A DNA stretch of 64,000 nucleotides, taken from contig NZ_JAXCHP010000001.1 in assembly GCF_035984545.1 (NCBI RefSeq), forward strand, positions 1,798,001 through 1,862,000, read 5' to 3'. Numbering within the stretch: position 1 is the first letter of the stretch; each line of letters opens with the position of its first letter. The notes beneath the pieces are model-generated. The model was not told the origin of the DNA. It worked only from the letters and a program-made list of their open reading frames with translations, and searched no databases. Of this stretch, positions 37,251 through 45,235 are shown piece by piece. The translations under genes were made by a program, and so were the position numbers. This DNA is from Cryobacterium sp. GrIS_2_6 (lineage in GTDB: Bacteria; Actinomycetota; Actinomycetes; Actinomycetales; Microbacteriaceae).

Positions 37251-38585
37251 TCAGGAGCTTCGGTTCGAGCCGCCCCAGTGCTCTCCGGGGCGCCCGCGCC
37301 TGCGGAGGCGCACGGTCAGGTGCAGCTCGTTTCGGCGCGCGAGGATCAGGGCGATGACCACCGCGGCGAGCGCGGGCACGAGGCCGGACACGAGCATCCC
37401 GGTGTCCGGGCCGAAGGACTCCACGATCCAGCCCATCAGAGGTCCTCCGATGGCCTGGCCGCCGAGCAGCACGAGCACCCAGACCGACATGACCCGCCCG
37501 CGCACCCGCACATTGGACGACATCTGCACGAGTGGGTTGCCCGCGGTGAAGAAGAACTGGTTCGCGACGCCCGTGACGATGAGGGCGGCCCCGAAGCTGA
37601 TCTCGGTGGGCATCAGGCCGGAACTCGCCTGGATCAGGGCCCAGACTCCGCCGCTGACGATGACCGTCCGCAAGCGGATGTTGGCCCGACGTGTCGAGGC
37701 GAGCGCACCTGCGACCGCGCCGACGGCGATCAGGGTGTTGAACAGGCCGTAGCCGCCTGCGCCCACCTTGTAGACGTGGTCGGCGTATGCGGCGAGGAGC
37801 ACGGGCATATTGAGGGAGAAGACGGAGAGGAAGGCGAGCATCACGATCGGCCAGAGGATGGTCGGCTTCGAGACGACATAGCGCAGGCCCTCGATGAGCT
37901 GCCCCTTCTGCCGCGGAGCCGTCGGGGTGCGGTAGAGCGCGGAGGCGTCGAGGCGGGTCAGGGCGAGGACGGTCAGCAGGCACGCGGCGGCGTTGATGCC
38001 GAAGGACCAGCCGGACCCGACCGCGACGATCAGGGCACCGCTGATGGCCGGCCCGATCAGAGCGCCGAGCTGGAAGACCGTCGAGTTCACGGTTATCGCG
38101 TTGCGGAGGTAGCGCGGACCGACGATCTCGTTCACGAAGACCTGGCGGGTGGGGTTGTCGATCACGGTGACGAGTCCTACCAGGAAGGCGATCACCCAGA
38201 CCTGCCAGACCTGCACGGTGTTGGTGAGGGTGAGCACCGCGAGGACCGCGCTGAGCAGGGCGGCCGCCGACTGGGTGAGCATGAGCAGCATCCGCTTCGA
38301 ATAGCGGTCGACGATCACGCCGCCGAAGAGGCCGAAGGCGAGCATCGGCGCGAACTGCATCGTGACGGTCACCCCGACGGCCGCGACGCTGCCGGTCAGT
38401 TGCAGCACGAGCCAGTCCTGGGCGATGCGCTGCATCCAGGTGCCAGTCATGGCCACCGCGTTGGACGCCGTGAACAGGCGGAAGTTCGCAACGCTCAGGG
38501 AGTCGAGGGTCTGGCGCCACGGACGGGGGCCTTCGTTCACCGGAATGGGAGTGGTGGGCGGGAAAAGATCCGCGGGTGAAGTCAA
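37251..38585 (-). CDS. MFS transporter, enterobactin/tetracycline-exporter-like
   Basis: 444-aa 12-helix permease of the EntS-like MFS group. NFRLFTASNAVAMTGTWMQRIAQDWLVLQLTG is the diagnostic first loop, GGVIVDRYSKRMLL is motif A, and VTVIDNPTRQVFVNEIVG the central cytoplasmic segment. No ATG fits; TTG at 38585 (AGGGCATTTC before it) is used. Substrate unknown; not coupled to jetA, which starts 117 bp beyond its stop. Confidence 0.88.
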   Translation of the reverse strand: MTSPADLFPPTTPIPVNEGPRPWRQTLDSLSVANFRLFTASNAVAMTGTWMQRIAQDWLVLQLTGSVAAVGVTVTMQFAPMLAFGLFGGVIVDRYSKRMLLMLTQSAAALLSAVLAVLTLTNTVQVWQVWVIAFLVGLVTVIDNPTRQVFVNEIVGPRYLRNAITVNSTVFQLGALIGPAISGALIVAVGSGWSFGINAAACLLTVLALTRLDASALYRTPTAPRQKGQLIEGLRYVVSKPTILWPIVMLAFLSVFSLNMPVLLAAYADHVYKVGAGGYGLFNTLIAVGAVAGALASTRRANIRLRTVIVSGGVWALIQASSGLMPTEISFGAALIVTGVANQFFFTAGNPLVQMSSNVRVRGRVMSVWVLVLLGGQAIGGPLMGWIVESFGPDTGMLVSGLVPALAAVVIALILARRNELHLTVRLRRRGRPGEHWGGSNRSS

Positions 38586-38695
38586 GAAATGCCCTGCGTC
38601 TACCTACGACCGAAAATCGATCGGGTCTGCTCCACGCTACGCTCCCCCGCGACGCCCCCGCTCCACGACAGGTCGCGCCCGCGCCGAGTGCACGG

Positions 38696-39001
38696 TCAGG
38701 CGGGGAGCAGCCCGCTGGCGTCGACGAGGAGAGCCGCCGCCTTGTCCCAGAGCAGGGAGTGTCCGCGTTCACACGCCCCGTCGAGCTGGGTGCCGCTGAG
38801 CGCGCGGAACAACGGCTCGTCCCGGCGAATGAAGCCGATCACCTGGTCGCGGAACCGGATCTCCTGCAAGCTGTCATCGTCGCACCGCACGACGACGAGG
38901 CGAATCGTCCTGATCGCGTCGTCCCGGGAAATCAGGCGAAGCGACAGGGAGGCGACAGCTGGAGTGCGGCGGCGGGTGGTTTCGACTGCGGGGTGCGACA
39001 T
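38696..39001 (-). CDS. Hypothetical protein
   Basis: 101-aa protein, no family recognised. The core SLSLRLISRDDAIRTIRLVVVRCDDDSLQEIRFRDQVIGFIRRDEPLFRALSG looks like beta-strands alternating with a helix, and SLLWDKAAALLVD is a likely helix. GGAG five bases before the ATG at 39001 supports translation. Between the MFS gene and an LLM oxidoreductase, both on the same strand. Confidence 0.6.
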   Translation of the reverse strand: MSHPAVETTRRRTPAVASLSLRLISRDDAIRTIRLVVVRCDDDSLQEIRFRDQVIGFIRRDEPLFRALSGTQLDGACERGHSLLWDKAAALLVDASGLLPA

Positions 39002-39166
39002 CAGATCTCCGGCTCTCACGACGTTCGGCCGGGGCTACCGGTGACACCGGGCAGCTCGTGGAACCTCTCGACTCGTGGCTGACATTAACGCCACCTCCTG
39101 CCGGAATCGGATAGTCCCCTTTTTGGAGGACCCTCCCGTGCGGAGAATCGAAGTCGCCGGGATCGG

Positions 39167-40165
39167 TCAGACGGTCACGCCGTTCATAGCTCCGGCGGTC
39201 AGCTCGACCGAGCGCAGCCGAGCCTCGATGTTCCGCGAGGCGTGCGCGATGATCAGTTCGTCGGCGTGGGTCGAGGCGACGAAGTCGTCGAGGAAGACCC
39301 GCACGTCTGCGGGATCGCCGACGGCCGAGTAGCGCATCATATTCGCGATCTGACGCCCTTCCGCAGTGATGAGGAAGGCGTCGACCTGCTGGTCGGTGTA
39401 TTCCGGCGACGCCGGACCGCGCGTGAGCATGCCGCGCACCCGGTTCCGCCGGGTCTCCTCGAACTGTCGGACGGCATCCGCCCGGTCGTCTGCCGTGATC
39501 ACGTTCACACCCACGATCACGTGCGGCTCGGCCAGCTGCGCCGAAGGCGTGAAGTCGCGCCGGTACAGGGCGATGGCCTCGTACAGGGAGTCCGGCGCGA
39601 AGTGGGAGGCGAAGGCATACGGCAGGCCGAGCGCCGCGGCCAGGCCTGCTCCGAAGAGCGAGGAGCCGAGGATGTAGAGCGGCACGTTCGTGCCGGCACC
39701 GGGGATGGCCTGCACTCCCGGCACGATCGATTCGCCGCGCAGGTAGGCCTGGAGCTCCATCACGTCCTGGGGGAACTGGTCGGAGGCGCGGGGGTCGCGA
39801 CGCATCGCCCGCGCGGTGGTCTGGTCGCTGCCCGGGGCACGGCCGAGGCCCAGGTCGATCCGTCCCGGGTAGAGCTCGGCGAGAGTGCCGAACTGTTCGG
39901 CGATGGTGAGCGGAGAGTGGTTGGGCAGCATCACGCCGCCGGAGCCGAGCCGGATGGTCGACGTCTGGCCCGCGACATGGCCGACGAGGACGCTCGTGGC
40001 CGAGGACGCGATCGTCGGCATGTTGTGGTGTTCGGCGTACCAGACACGGGTATAGCCATGCTTCTCGGCGGTCTGCGCAAGGCGGACGCTTCCCGCGAAG
40101 CTCTCCCGGACAGTCTGCCCGGGAGCGATCGGAGCGAGGTCAAGAATGGACAGGGCAACAGTCAT
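39167..40165 (-). CDS. LLM class oxidoreductase, MsnO8 family
   Basis: 332-aa luciferase-like enzyme. Diagnostic segments: [14 protein letters not shown] at the start, [27 protein letters not shown], and [42 protein letters not shown]. Members of this subgroup act as alkanal-type monooxygenases with FMN; substrate unknown here. Start ATG at 40165 is divergent from the YitT-like gene by 60 bp. Confidence 0.92.
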   Translation of the reverse strand: MTVALSILDLAPIAPGQTVRESFAGSVRLAQTAEKHGYTRVWYAEHHNMPTIASSATSVLVGHVAGQTSTIRLGSGGVMLPNHSPLTIAEQFGTLAELYPGRIDLGLGRAPGSDQTTARAMRRDPRASDQFPQDVMELQAYLRGESIVPGVQAIPGAGTNVPLYILGSSLFGAGLAAALGLPYAFASHFAPDSLYEAIALYRRDFTPSAQLAEPHVIVGVNVITADDRADAVRQFEETRRNRVRGMLTRGPASPEYTDQQVDAFLITAEGRQIANMMRYSAVGDPADVRVFLDDFVASTHADELIIAHASRNIEARLRSVELTAGAMNGVTV

Positions 40166-40225
40166 ACTCTGGACAACCACGCACGGGTGCGAAACGTTAC
40201 CCGTGCCATCGTGCAGACTTGCAGA

Positions 40226-40870
40226 ATGCCGAAATCTCCCCTGGGCGTCGAGCCCAGAACACTCAACACGGATGTCGCGCCGCGCCATTCGGCCGTCGAG
40301 GACGTTCTCGGAATCCTCACCGGCACCCTCCTCGCGTCGTTCGGGCTGTTCCTGCTCAAAGCGAGCGCGGCGGTGACCGGAGGCACGGCGGGACTCGCGC
40401 TCCTGCTGAGCTACGCGGCACCCGTGCCGTTCGGTGTGTTCTTCTTCGCGATCAACGTGCCGTTCTTCGCCCTCGCTCTCTGGAAGAAGGGCTGGAACTT
40501 CACGCTGCGCACGGTCATCGCGGTCGCGCTCGTCTCCGCGTTCTCCTCCCTGCACCCCTATGCCCTCGGGATCGAGCACCTCAATCCGGTCTACGGCGTG
40601 TTGTTCGGCAACCTCGTGATCGGGGTCGGGCTGATCGTGTTGTTCCGCCACAAGGCCAGCCTGGGTGGGTTCAACATCCTCGCCCTGCTCCTGCAGGAGC
40701 GCCTCGGCTGGCGTGCCGGGTATGTGCAGATGGTGTTCGACGTGACCGTCGTCCTCGCCGCGATCACGGTCGTCGCACCGCTGAACGTCGCGCTCTCGGC
40801 GGCGGGCGCGATCGTGCTCAACCTCGTGCTCGCGCTCAACCACCGGCCAGGTCGCTACCTCGGTACCTGA
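40226..40870 (+). CDS. YitT-family integral membrane protein
   Basis: 214-aa protein with about five hydrophobic helices in the YitT/DUF161 layout: [34 protein letters not shown] contains the family GGTAG turn, followed by [38 protein letters not shown] and [15 protein letters not shown]. No function is established for the family. Divergent from the MsnO8-type gene. Confidence 0.85.
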   Translation: MPKSPLGVEPRTLNTDVAPRHSAVEDVLGILTGTLLASFGLFLLKASAAVTGGTAGLALLLSYAAPVPFGVFFFAINVPFFALALWKKGWNFTLRTVIAVALVSAFSSLHPYALGIEHLNPVYGVLFGNLVIGVGLIVLFRHKASLGGFNILALLLQERLGWRAGYVQMVFDVTVVLAAITVVAPLNVALSAAGAIVLNLVLALNHRPGRYLGT

Positions 40871-40887
40871 GCCACGGCATCCGCTGC

Positions 40888-40924
40888 GGGCCACCTCGGG
40901 CCACTCGGGCCACTCGGGTCACTC
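40888..40924. repeat. Short 9-bp tandem repeat between convergent genes
   Basis: GGGCCACTC occurs twice perfectly, flanked by a 10-bp variant (GGGCCACCTC) and a one-mismatch copy (GGGTCACTC). The array fills most of the gap between the YitT-like stop and the acetyltransferase stop. Confidence 0.8.
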
Positions 40925-40938
40925 GGCGGGGTGCGGCT

Positions 40939-41562
40939 CTATTCGCCTTCGCCCGTGGCCTGCTCCGGCTCGTCGATCGTGCGCACGACCCGTGCCGGGT
41001 TGCCGACGGCGATGACCCCGGCCGGCACGTCCTTGGTCACGACGGACCCTGCACCGATCACGCTGCCATCACCGATCGTGACCCCGGGACATACGACGAC
41101 GTTGCCGCCGAGCCAGACGTCGTTGCCGATGCGGATCGGCAGGACGCGCTCGTAGCCTGCGCGGCGCTCGTCGGCGTCGAGAGCGTGGATCGGCGTGTAG
41201 AGGCGGGCGCTCGGCCCGATCAGAACGTTGTTGCCGATCGTGATCTCGCCGCCGCCCAGGGTGAGGAAGTCGCCGTTGATGAAGGTGTCCCTGCCGATGT
41301 GCAGGCGGGATCCGTAGTCGAGGTACATCGGCGGCCGGAAGTCGAGGTTCTCCCCTGCCGTGCCGAGCATGCCCGTCAGCAGCGCGTATGCGGCCTCCCT
41401 GTCCTCGTCGTAGAGGGCTGTGATGCGCCGGCAGGTGCGCTGAGTGCTGTTCGTCATTTCGGCGAGCTCGGGGCCGGACCGGTAGCGATACCAGTCCCCC
41501 GCGACCATCTTGTCGAATTCGGAGCGGTCGGGATCGGGGGTCGGTCGTTCGGTGAGGTCCAC
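40939..41562 (-). CDS. Sugar O-acetyltransferase, maltose/galactoside acetyltransferase type
   Basis: 207-aa hexapeptide-repeat (left-handed beta helix) acetyltransferase. The Mac domain is visible in DKMVAGDWYRYRSGPELAEM; the trimeric helix repeats IGRDTF, IGNNVL, IGNDVWLGGNVVVCPGVTIGDGSVIGAGSVVTKDVPAG follow. It transfers acetyl from acetyl-CoA to a hexose, probably as a detoxification reaction. GTG at 41562 with AGGA upstream is chosen over ATG at 41583. Confidence 0.9.
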   Translation of the reverse strand: MDLTERPTPDPDRSEFDKMVAGDWYRYRSGPELAEMTNSTQRTCRRITALYDEDREAAYALLTGMLGTAGENLDFRPPMYLDYGSRLHIGRDTFINGDFLTLGGGEITIGNNVLIGPSARLYTPIHALDADERRAGYERVLPIRIGNDVWLGGNVVVCPGVTIGDGSVIGAGSVVTKDVPAGVIAVGNPARVVRTIDEPEQATGEGE

Positions 41563-41634
41563 GCGCTCAATCCTAAACTGCATGCCCGGCTTTTGTTTGC
41601 GAAGACAACAAACGGGTGGCGGGCACGGCGCGCC

Positions 41635-43323
41635 TCAGAGCAGCGGCAGCACCTGCTCGCGCACCTGCCTGCGCAGGATCTTGCCGAGCATCGACCGCGG
41701 CATGTCGTCGATCTGCACGATGCGGCGCGGGATCTTGTAGGCGGCAAGCAGTTCGCGGCAGTGCGCGCGCACGGCCTCCTGGTCGAGTGTCGCGCCGGGC
41801 TCGAGCTCCACGGCTGCGACGACCATCTCCCCGCCGCGCTCGAGCGGCTTGCCGAAGACCGCGGCGTCCTTGATGGACGCGTGCAGCCGCAGCGCCGTCT
41901 CCACCTCGGTGGGTGAGACGTTGAACCCGCCGGTGATGACGAGCTCCTTGGCCCGGTCGACGATGGTCGTGAAGCCGTCCGCGTCCACGGTGACGATATC
42001 GCCGGTGCGGAGCCAGCCGCCCGGCAGCAGAGTCCTGGCGGTTTCGTCCGGGTTGTTCCAGTACCCCTGGAAGACCTGCGGGCCCTTGAGCAACAGCTCC
42101 CCCGGCTGCCCCTGGGCCACTTCGATGCTCCGGTCGTCGAGGTCGACGACCTTCATCAGGGTCGAGGGGAACGGCACCCCGATCGTGCCGGGACGGCGGG
42201 TGCAATAGAACGGGTTGCCGAGGGCGACCGGGGAGGATTCGGTCATCCCATAGCCCTCGACGAGGAGCCCGCCGGAGACCGATTCCCAGAGCTCGACGAC
42301 GTGCGCGGGCAGGTTCATCGCGCCGGAGATGCAGTATGTGCAGGAGCGCAGCGAGACGCCCTTTTCCTGCGCGGCCCGGGCGGTGCGCTCGTAGATCGGC
42401 GGAACCGCGCAATAGACGGTGGCGGGCGACTTCTTCATCGCGGCGAGGATCAGCCCGGGCTCGAACTTCGGGAACAGCACGAGCAGCGCCTGCTTGCGGA
42501 TGCCGTAGGTCAGGTAGAGCGTCATGCCGAAGGCGTGGAACATCGGCAGGATCGCGTAGAAGATCTCCTTGCGATACTCGGCTCCGTGCATCCACGCCTC
42601 GCCCTGGAGCGCGTTCGAATACAGGTTGAAGTGGGTGAGCATCGCACCCTTGGGCCGGCCTGTGGTGCCGGAGGTGTACTGGATGGCGGCGAGGTCGTCG
42701 ACCGACGGATGCGGGTGCTCCGGATCGATGCGACCGTGCGTGAGCAGGTCCTTCCACGCGATCGTGCCGGGCGCGGAACCGGTGAGGGCCTCGCGGGACT
42801 CCCGCAGGCTCTTGACCGGCAGGTACAGGGCCAGGCGCTTGATGGTCGGGAACGCCATCAGCACGTTGACCGAGACGATGTGGTCGATCTCGATGTCGGC
42901 CGGGAAGGCGCGGATCGCCGCGACCGTCTTGTCCCAGGCGATCACGATGCGGGCCTGGTGGTCCTCGAACTGGTGGCGGAGTTCCCGCGAGGTGTAGAGC
43001 GGGTTGTGCTCGACCACGACCGCGCCGAGGCGCAGCACCGCGTAAAACGCGACGACGTGCTGGGGGCAGTTCGGCAGCAGGAGCGCGACCCGGTCTCCGG
43101 CGCGGACGCCGAGGTGCCGGAGGCCCTCCGCCGCGCGGTCGATCTGCTCACCGAGCTCGGTGTAGGTCGTCCTCCGTCCGAAGAACTCGAGGGCCGGGTG
43201 GCCGCCTGCCTCGGCGACGGACCGCTCGAGCATGGCGACGAGCGACTCCGTCGGAAGGTCGATTTCGGCAGGAACCCCCGGTTGGTAGTTCTTTACCCAG
43301 GGCTGTTGCTCAGTGTTGGCCAT
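41635..43323 (-). CDS. fadD: Long-chain fatty acid-CoA ligase (FadD type)
   Basis: 562-aa AMP-forming ligase. P-loop IQYTSGTTGRPKGAMLTH, A5 motif VEGYGMTESSPV, TGDIVTVDADGFTTIVDRAKELVITGGFNVSPTEVE, and catalytic lysine in GKILRRQV. HVVAFYAVLRLGAVVVEHNPLYTSREL is typical of FadD. GGAGG eight bases before the ATG at 43323. It would activate fatty acids for degradation or lipid synthesis. The upstream region holds a palindromic element cut by the IS. Confidence 0.92.
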   Translation of the reverse strand: MANTEQQPWVKNYQPGVPAEIDLPTESLVAMLERSVAEAGGHPALEFFGRRTTYTELGEQIDRAAEGLRHLGVRAGDRVALLLPNCPQHVVAFYAVLRLGAVVVEHNPLYTSRELRHQFEDHQARIVIAWDKTVAAIRAFPADIEIDHIVSVNVLMAFPTIKRLALYLPVKSLRESREALTGSAPGTIAWKDLLTHGRIDPEHPHPSVDDLAAIQYTSGTTGRPKGAMLTHFNLYSNALQGEAWMHGAEYRKEIFYAILPMFHAFGMTLYLTYGIRKQALLVLFPKFEPGLILAAMKKSPATVYCAVPPIYERTARAAQEKGVSLRSCTYCISGAMNLPAHVVELWESVSGGLLVEGYGMTESSPVALGNPFYCTRRPGTIGVPFPSTLMKVVDLDDRSIEVAQGQPGELLLKGPQVFQGYWNNPDETARTLLPGGWLRTGDIVTVDADGFTTIVDRAKELVITGGFNVSPTEVETALRLHASIKDAAVFGKPLERGGEMVVAAVELEPGATLDQEAVRAHCRELLAAYKIPRRIVQIDDMPRSMLGKILRRQVREQVLPLL

Positions 43324-43398
43324 GCTCCCATCCTCCCGCGAACCGTTCCCCGGCCGCGCGCGACACGGCACGAGCTCCTGCCGGGCCCGCCGCCGCTA

Positions 43399-43448
43399 CC
43401 GTTTCGGCAGCCCGCGCCCGAAACGGCGGTAGCGGGCTGCCGAAACGG
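43399..43448. repeat. Palindromic element upstream of fadD, interrupted by the IS
   Basis: CCGTTTCGGCAGCCCG (43399-43414) is exactly inverted at 43433-43448, with a second smaller stem nested in the loop (CCGAAACGG). It lies between the fadD start and the left end of the IS; the target octamer overlaps the right arm. Could be a terminator, a leader structure or a target hot-spot. Confidence 0.5.
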
Positions 43449-43451
43449 GCG

Positions 43452-44874
43452 GGTTACGTCCCGGTGAGTGGTGTGGTTTCCCACTCTTGAGCGTTGCTTC
43501 GTCAACGTAAAGAGCCACCGTGGGATGGTCAGTGAGTACCGACTAAAGCAACTCACAAAGGACACCACACGATGGCTCTAAACCAGTCTGCCCTGCTCGA
43601 CCTCCTCGGAGAACTCAAACTCACCGACGTCACCGACCGAATCCGCGTCGCGACCGAAACTCTCTACCAAGAACTCATCGACGCGGAAGCGACCGCGTTC
43701 ATCGGCGCCGCCCCATTCGAACGCTCCGGCGACCGCACCACCCACCGCAACGGCACCCGAGCGCGCACCCTCAGCACGACCGCCGGGGACCTCGACCTGA
43801 AGATCCCGAAGCTGCGCGCCGGGTCCTTCTTCCCGGCCCTGCTCGAGCGTCGCCGGCGGGTGGACCAAGCCCTGTTCGCGGTCGTGATGGAGGCCTACGT
43901 CCACGGCGTCTCGACCCGGAAAGTCGACGACCTGGTCAAGGCCCTCGGCGCGGACACCGGGATCTCCAAGTCGGAAGTGTCCCGGATCTGCGCGGGCCTG
44001 GACGCTGAGGTGGCCGAGTTCCGCGACCGCACCCTCGCCGCGCAGGACTTCCCCTACGTGTTCCTCGACGCCACCTACTGCAAGGCCCGCGTCGGCCACC
44101 GGATCGTGTCCCAGGCCATCGTCGTCGCGGTCGGGGTGGCCGCTGACGGACGCCGGGAAGTCCTCGGCTTCGACGTCGGTGACAGCGAGAACGAGGGCTT
44201 CTGGACGTCGTTCCTGCGATCGCTCAAGACCCGCGGGCTCGACGGGGTCAAGCTAGTCATGTCTGACGCGCACACCGGCCTGAAGAAGGCCATCGGCACC
44301 GTGTTCCAGGGCGCCGGCTGGCAGAGATGCCGGGTGCACTTCATGCGCAACGTGCTCGCGGTGATCCCGAAGGGATCCCAGGACATGGTCGCCTCGATCA
44401 TCCGCACCATCTTCGCCCAGCCCGACCGTGAGCACATCGAGAAGCAGTTCCTCGAGGTCACGACGATGCTCAGCCGCTCGCACCCGAAGGTCGCGGCGAT
44501 GCTCGTCGACGCGCAACCCGACCTACTCGCCTTCGCCGCGTTCCCGCGGCGGCACTGGCGCCAGATCTGGTCCACGAACCCGCTCGAACGAGTGAACAAG
44601 GAGATCAAACGCCGCACCGACGTCGTCGGAGTGTTCCCCAACGCTGCCGCCCTGCTGCGCCTGGCCGGGTCGGTCTTGATCGAGCAGCATGACGAGTGGG
44701 AGGCCGGCGAACGACGCTACTTCTCCGAAGCATCCATGCTCGAGCTGGTTACCATGAACAACCCCATCGAGGTCATCGACGAGGCGGTGATCCTCCCCGA
44801 ACTCGCCGCCGCCTAAGCTAGAACAACTGACCCGCATGGTGTTGAGAAACTCCACCACTCAGCGGGACGTGACC
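43452..44874 (+). mobile_element. Complete IS256-family insertion sequence with 8-bp target duplication
   Basis: 1423-bp element. Its ends match at 26 of 31 positions (left GGTTACGTCCCGGTGAG..., right inverse GGTCACGTCCCGCTGAG...). The octamer AACGGGCG lies directly outside both ends (43444-43451, 44875-44882), the target duplication. The transposase ORF is intact, so the insertion appears recent and possibly still mobile. It sits between fadD and the copper operon. Confidence 0.9.
43572..44816 (+). CDS. IS256-family (IS1081-like) transposase
   Basis: 414-aa DDE transposase. Full mutator-type layout: N-terminal helix LLDLLGELKLTDVTDRIRVATE, FERSGDRTTHRNGTRARTLSTTAGDLDLKIPKLR, catalytic D in YVFLDATYCKARVG, D in LVMSDAHTGLKKA and E in STNPLERVNKEIKRRTDVVG, with the C/H spacing between the last two. 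No frameshift or stop seen. Confidence 0.95.
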   Translation: MALNQSALLDLLGELKLTDVTDRIRVATETLYQELIDAEATAFIGAAPFERSGDRTTHRNGTRARTLSTTAGDLDLKIPKLRAGSFFPALLERRRRVDQALFAVVMEAYVHGVSTRKVDDLVKALGADTGISKSEVSRICAGLDAEVAEFRDRTLAAQDFPYVFLDATYCKARVGHRIVSQAIVVAVGVAADGRREVLGFDVGDSENEGFWTSFLRSLKTRGLDGVKLVMSDAHTGLKKAIGTVFQGAGWQRCRVHFMRNVLAVIPKGSQDMVASIIRTIFAQPDREHIEKQFLEVTTMLSRSHPKVAAMLVDAQPDLLAFAAFPRRHWRQIWSTNPLERVNKEIKRRTDVVGVFPNAAALLRLAGSVLIEQHDEWEAGERRYFSEASMLELVTMNNPIEVIDEAVILPELAAA

Positions 44875-44908
44875 AACGGGCGCGGCGGCAACTGCGAATT
44901 CGGAGCCG

Positions 44909-44943
<35 letters not shown>

Positions 44944-44945
44944 GA

Positions 44946-45221
44946 CTACTCGCCGAGGACCTGCAGCCGATGCCGGTATTCCTCGGCGTCGAGCTCGCCG
45001 CGCGCGAAGCGTTCGTCCAGGACGAGGCGCGCCGCACTGCGTCCGGTCGTGACCGGCCCGGAAGGAACGTTGCCCTGCGGCCCTTGCGCACGGGTCTCGC
45101 TCCCGCCGCTGAAGACCCGGATGGTCACGATGGTGAGCAGGACCACGCCCAGGATCAGGACCAGCCCGACCGGCCACACCCACCACATGAATCCCATTCC
45201 ATATCCGTTTCCCCACATCAT
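44946..45221 (-). CDS. SHOCT-domain membrane protein, copper operon
   Basis: 91-aa protein: MMWGNGYGMGFMWWVWPVGLVLILGVVLLTIVTIRVF is a Trp/Met/Gly-rich membrane helix and the C-terminus ARLVLDERFARGELDAEEYRHRLQVL is a SHOCT module. Small Met-rich helical SHOCT proteins are common next to copper pumps; a role in copper binding or membrane assembly is inference. 14 bp downstream of copA, ATG near a good upstream AGGAGA. Confidence 0.8.
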   Translation of the reverse strand: MMWGNGYGMGFMWWVWPVGLVLILGVVLLTIVTIRVFSGGSETRAQGPQGNVPSGPVTTGRSAARLVLDERFARGELDAEEYRHRLQVLGE

Positions 45222-45235
45222 GCTGTTCTCCTTCG

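Noticed and set aside
37251-38772. Extension of the jetA frame to 1046 codons through the MFS gene
   Set aside because: The added part is out of frame with an intact 12-helix transporter; jetA family sequence begins at the GTG at 37134.
40166-40894. Extension of the MsnO8 gene upstream to 40894
   Set aside because: Overlaps the start of the YitT-like gene, and the added protein has no luciferase-family likeness; ATG at 40165 starts the family sequence.
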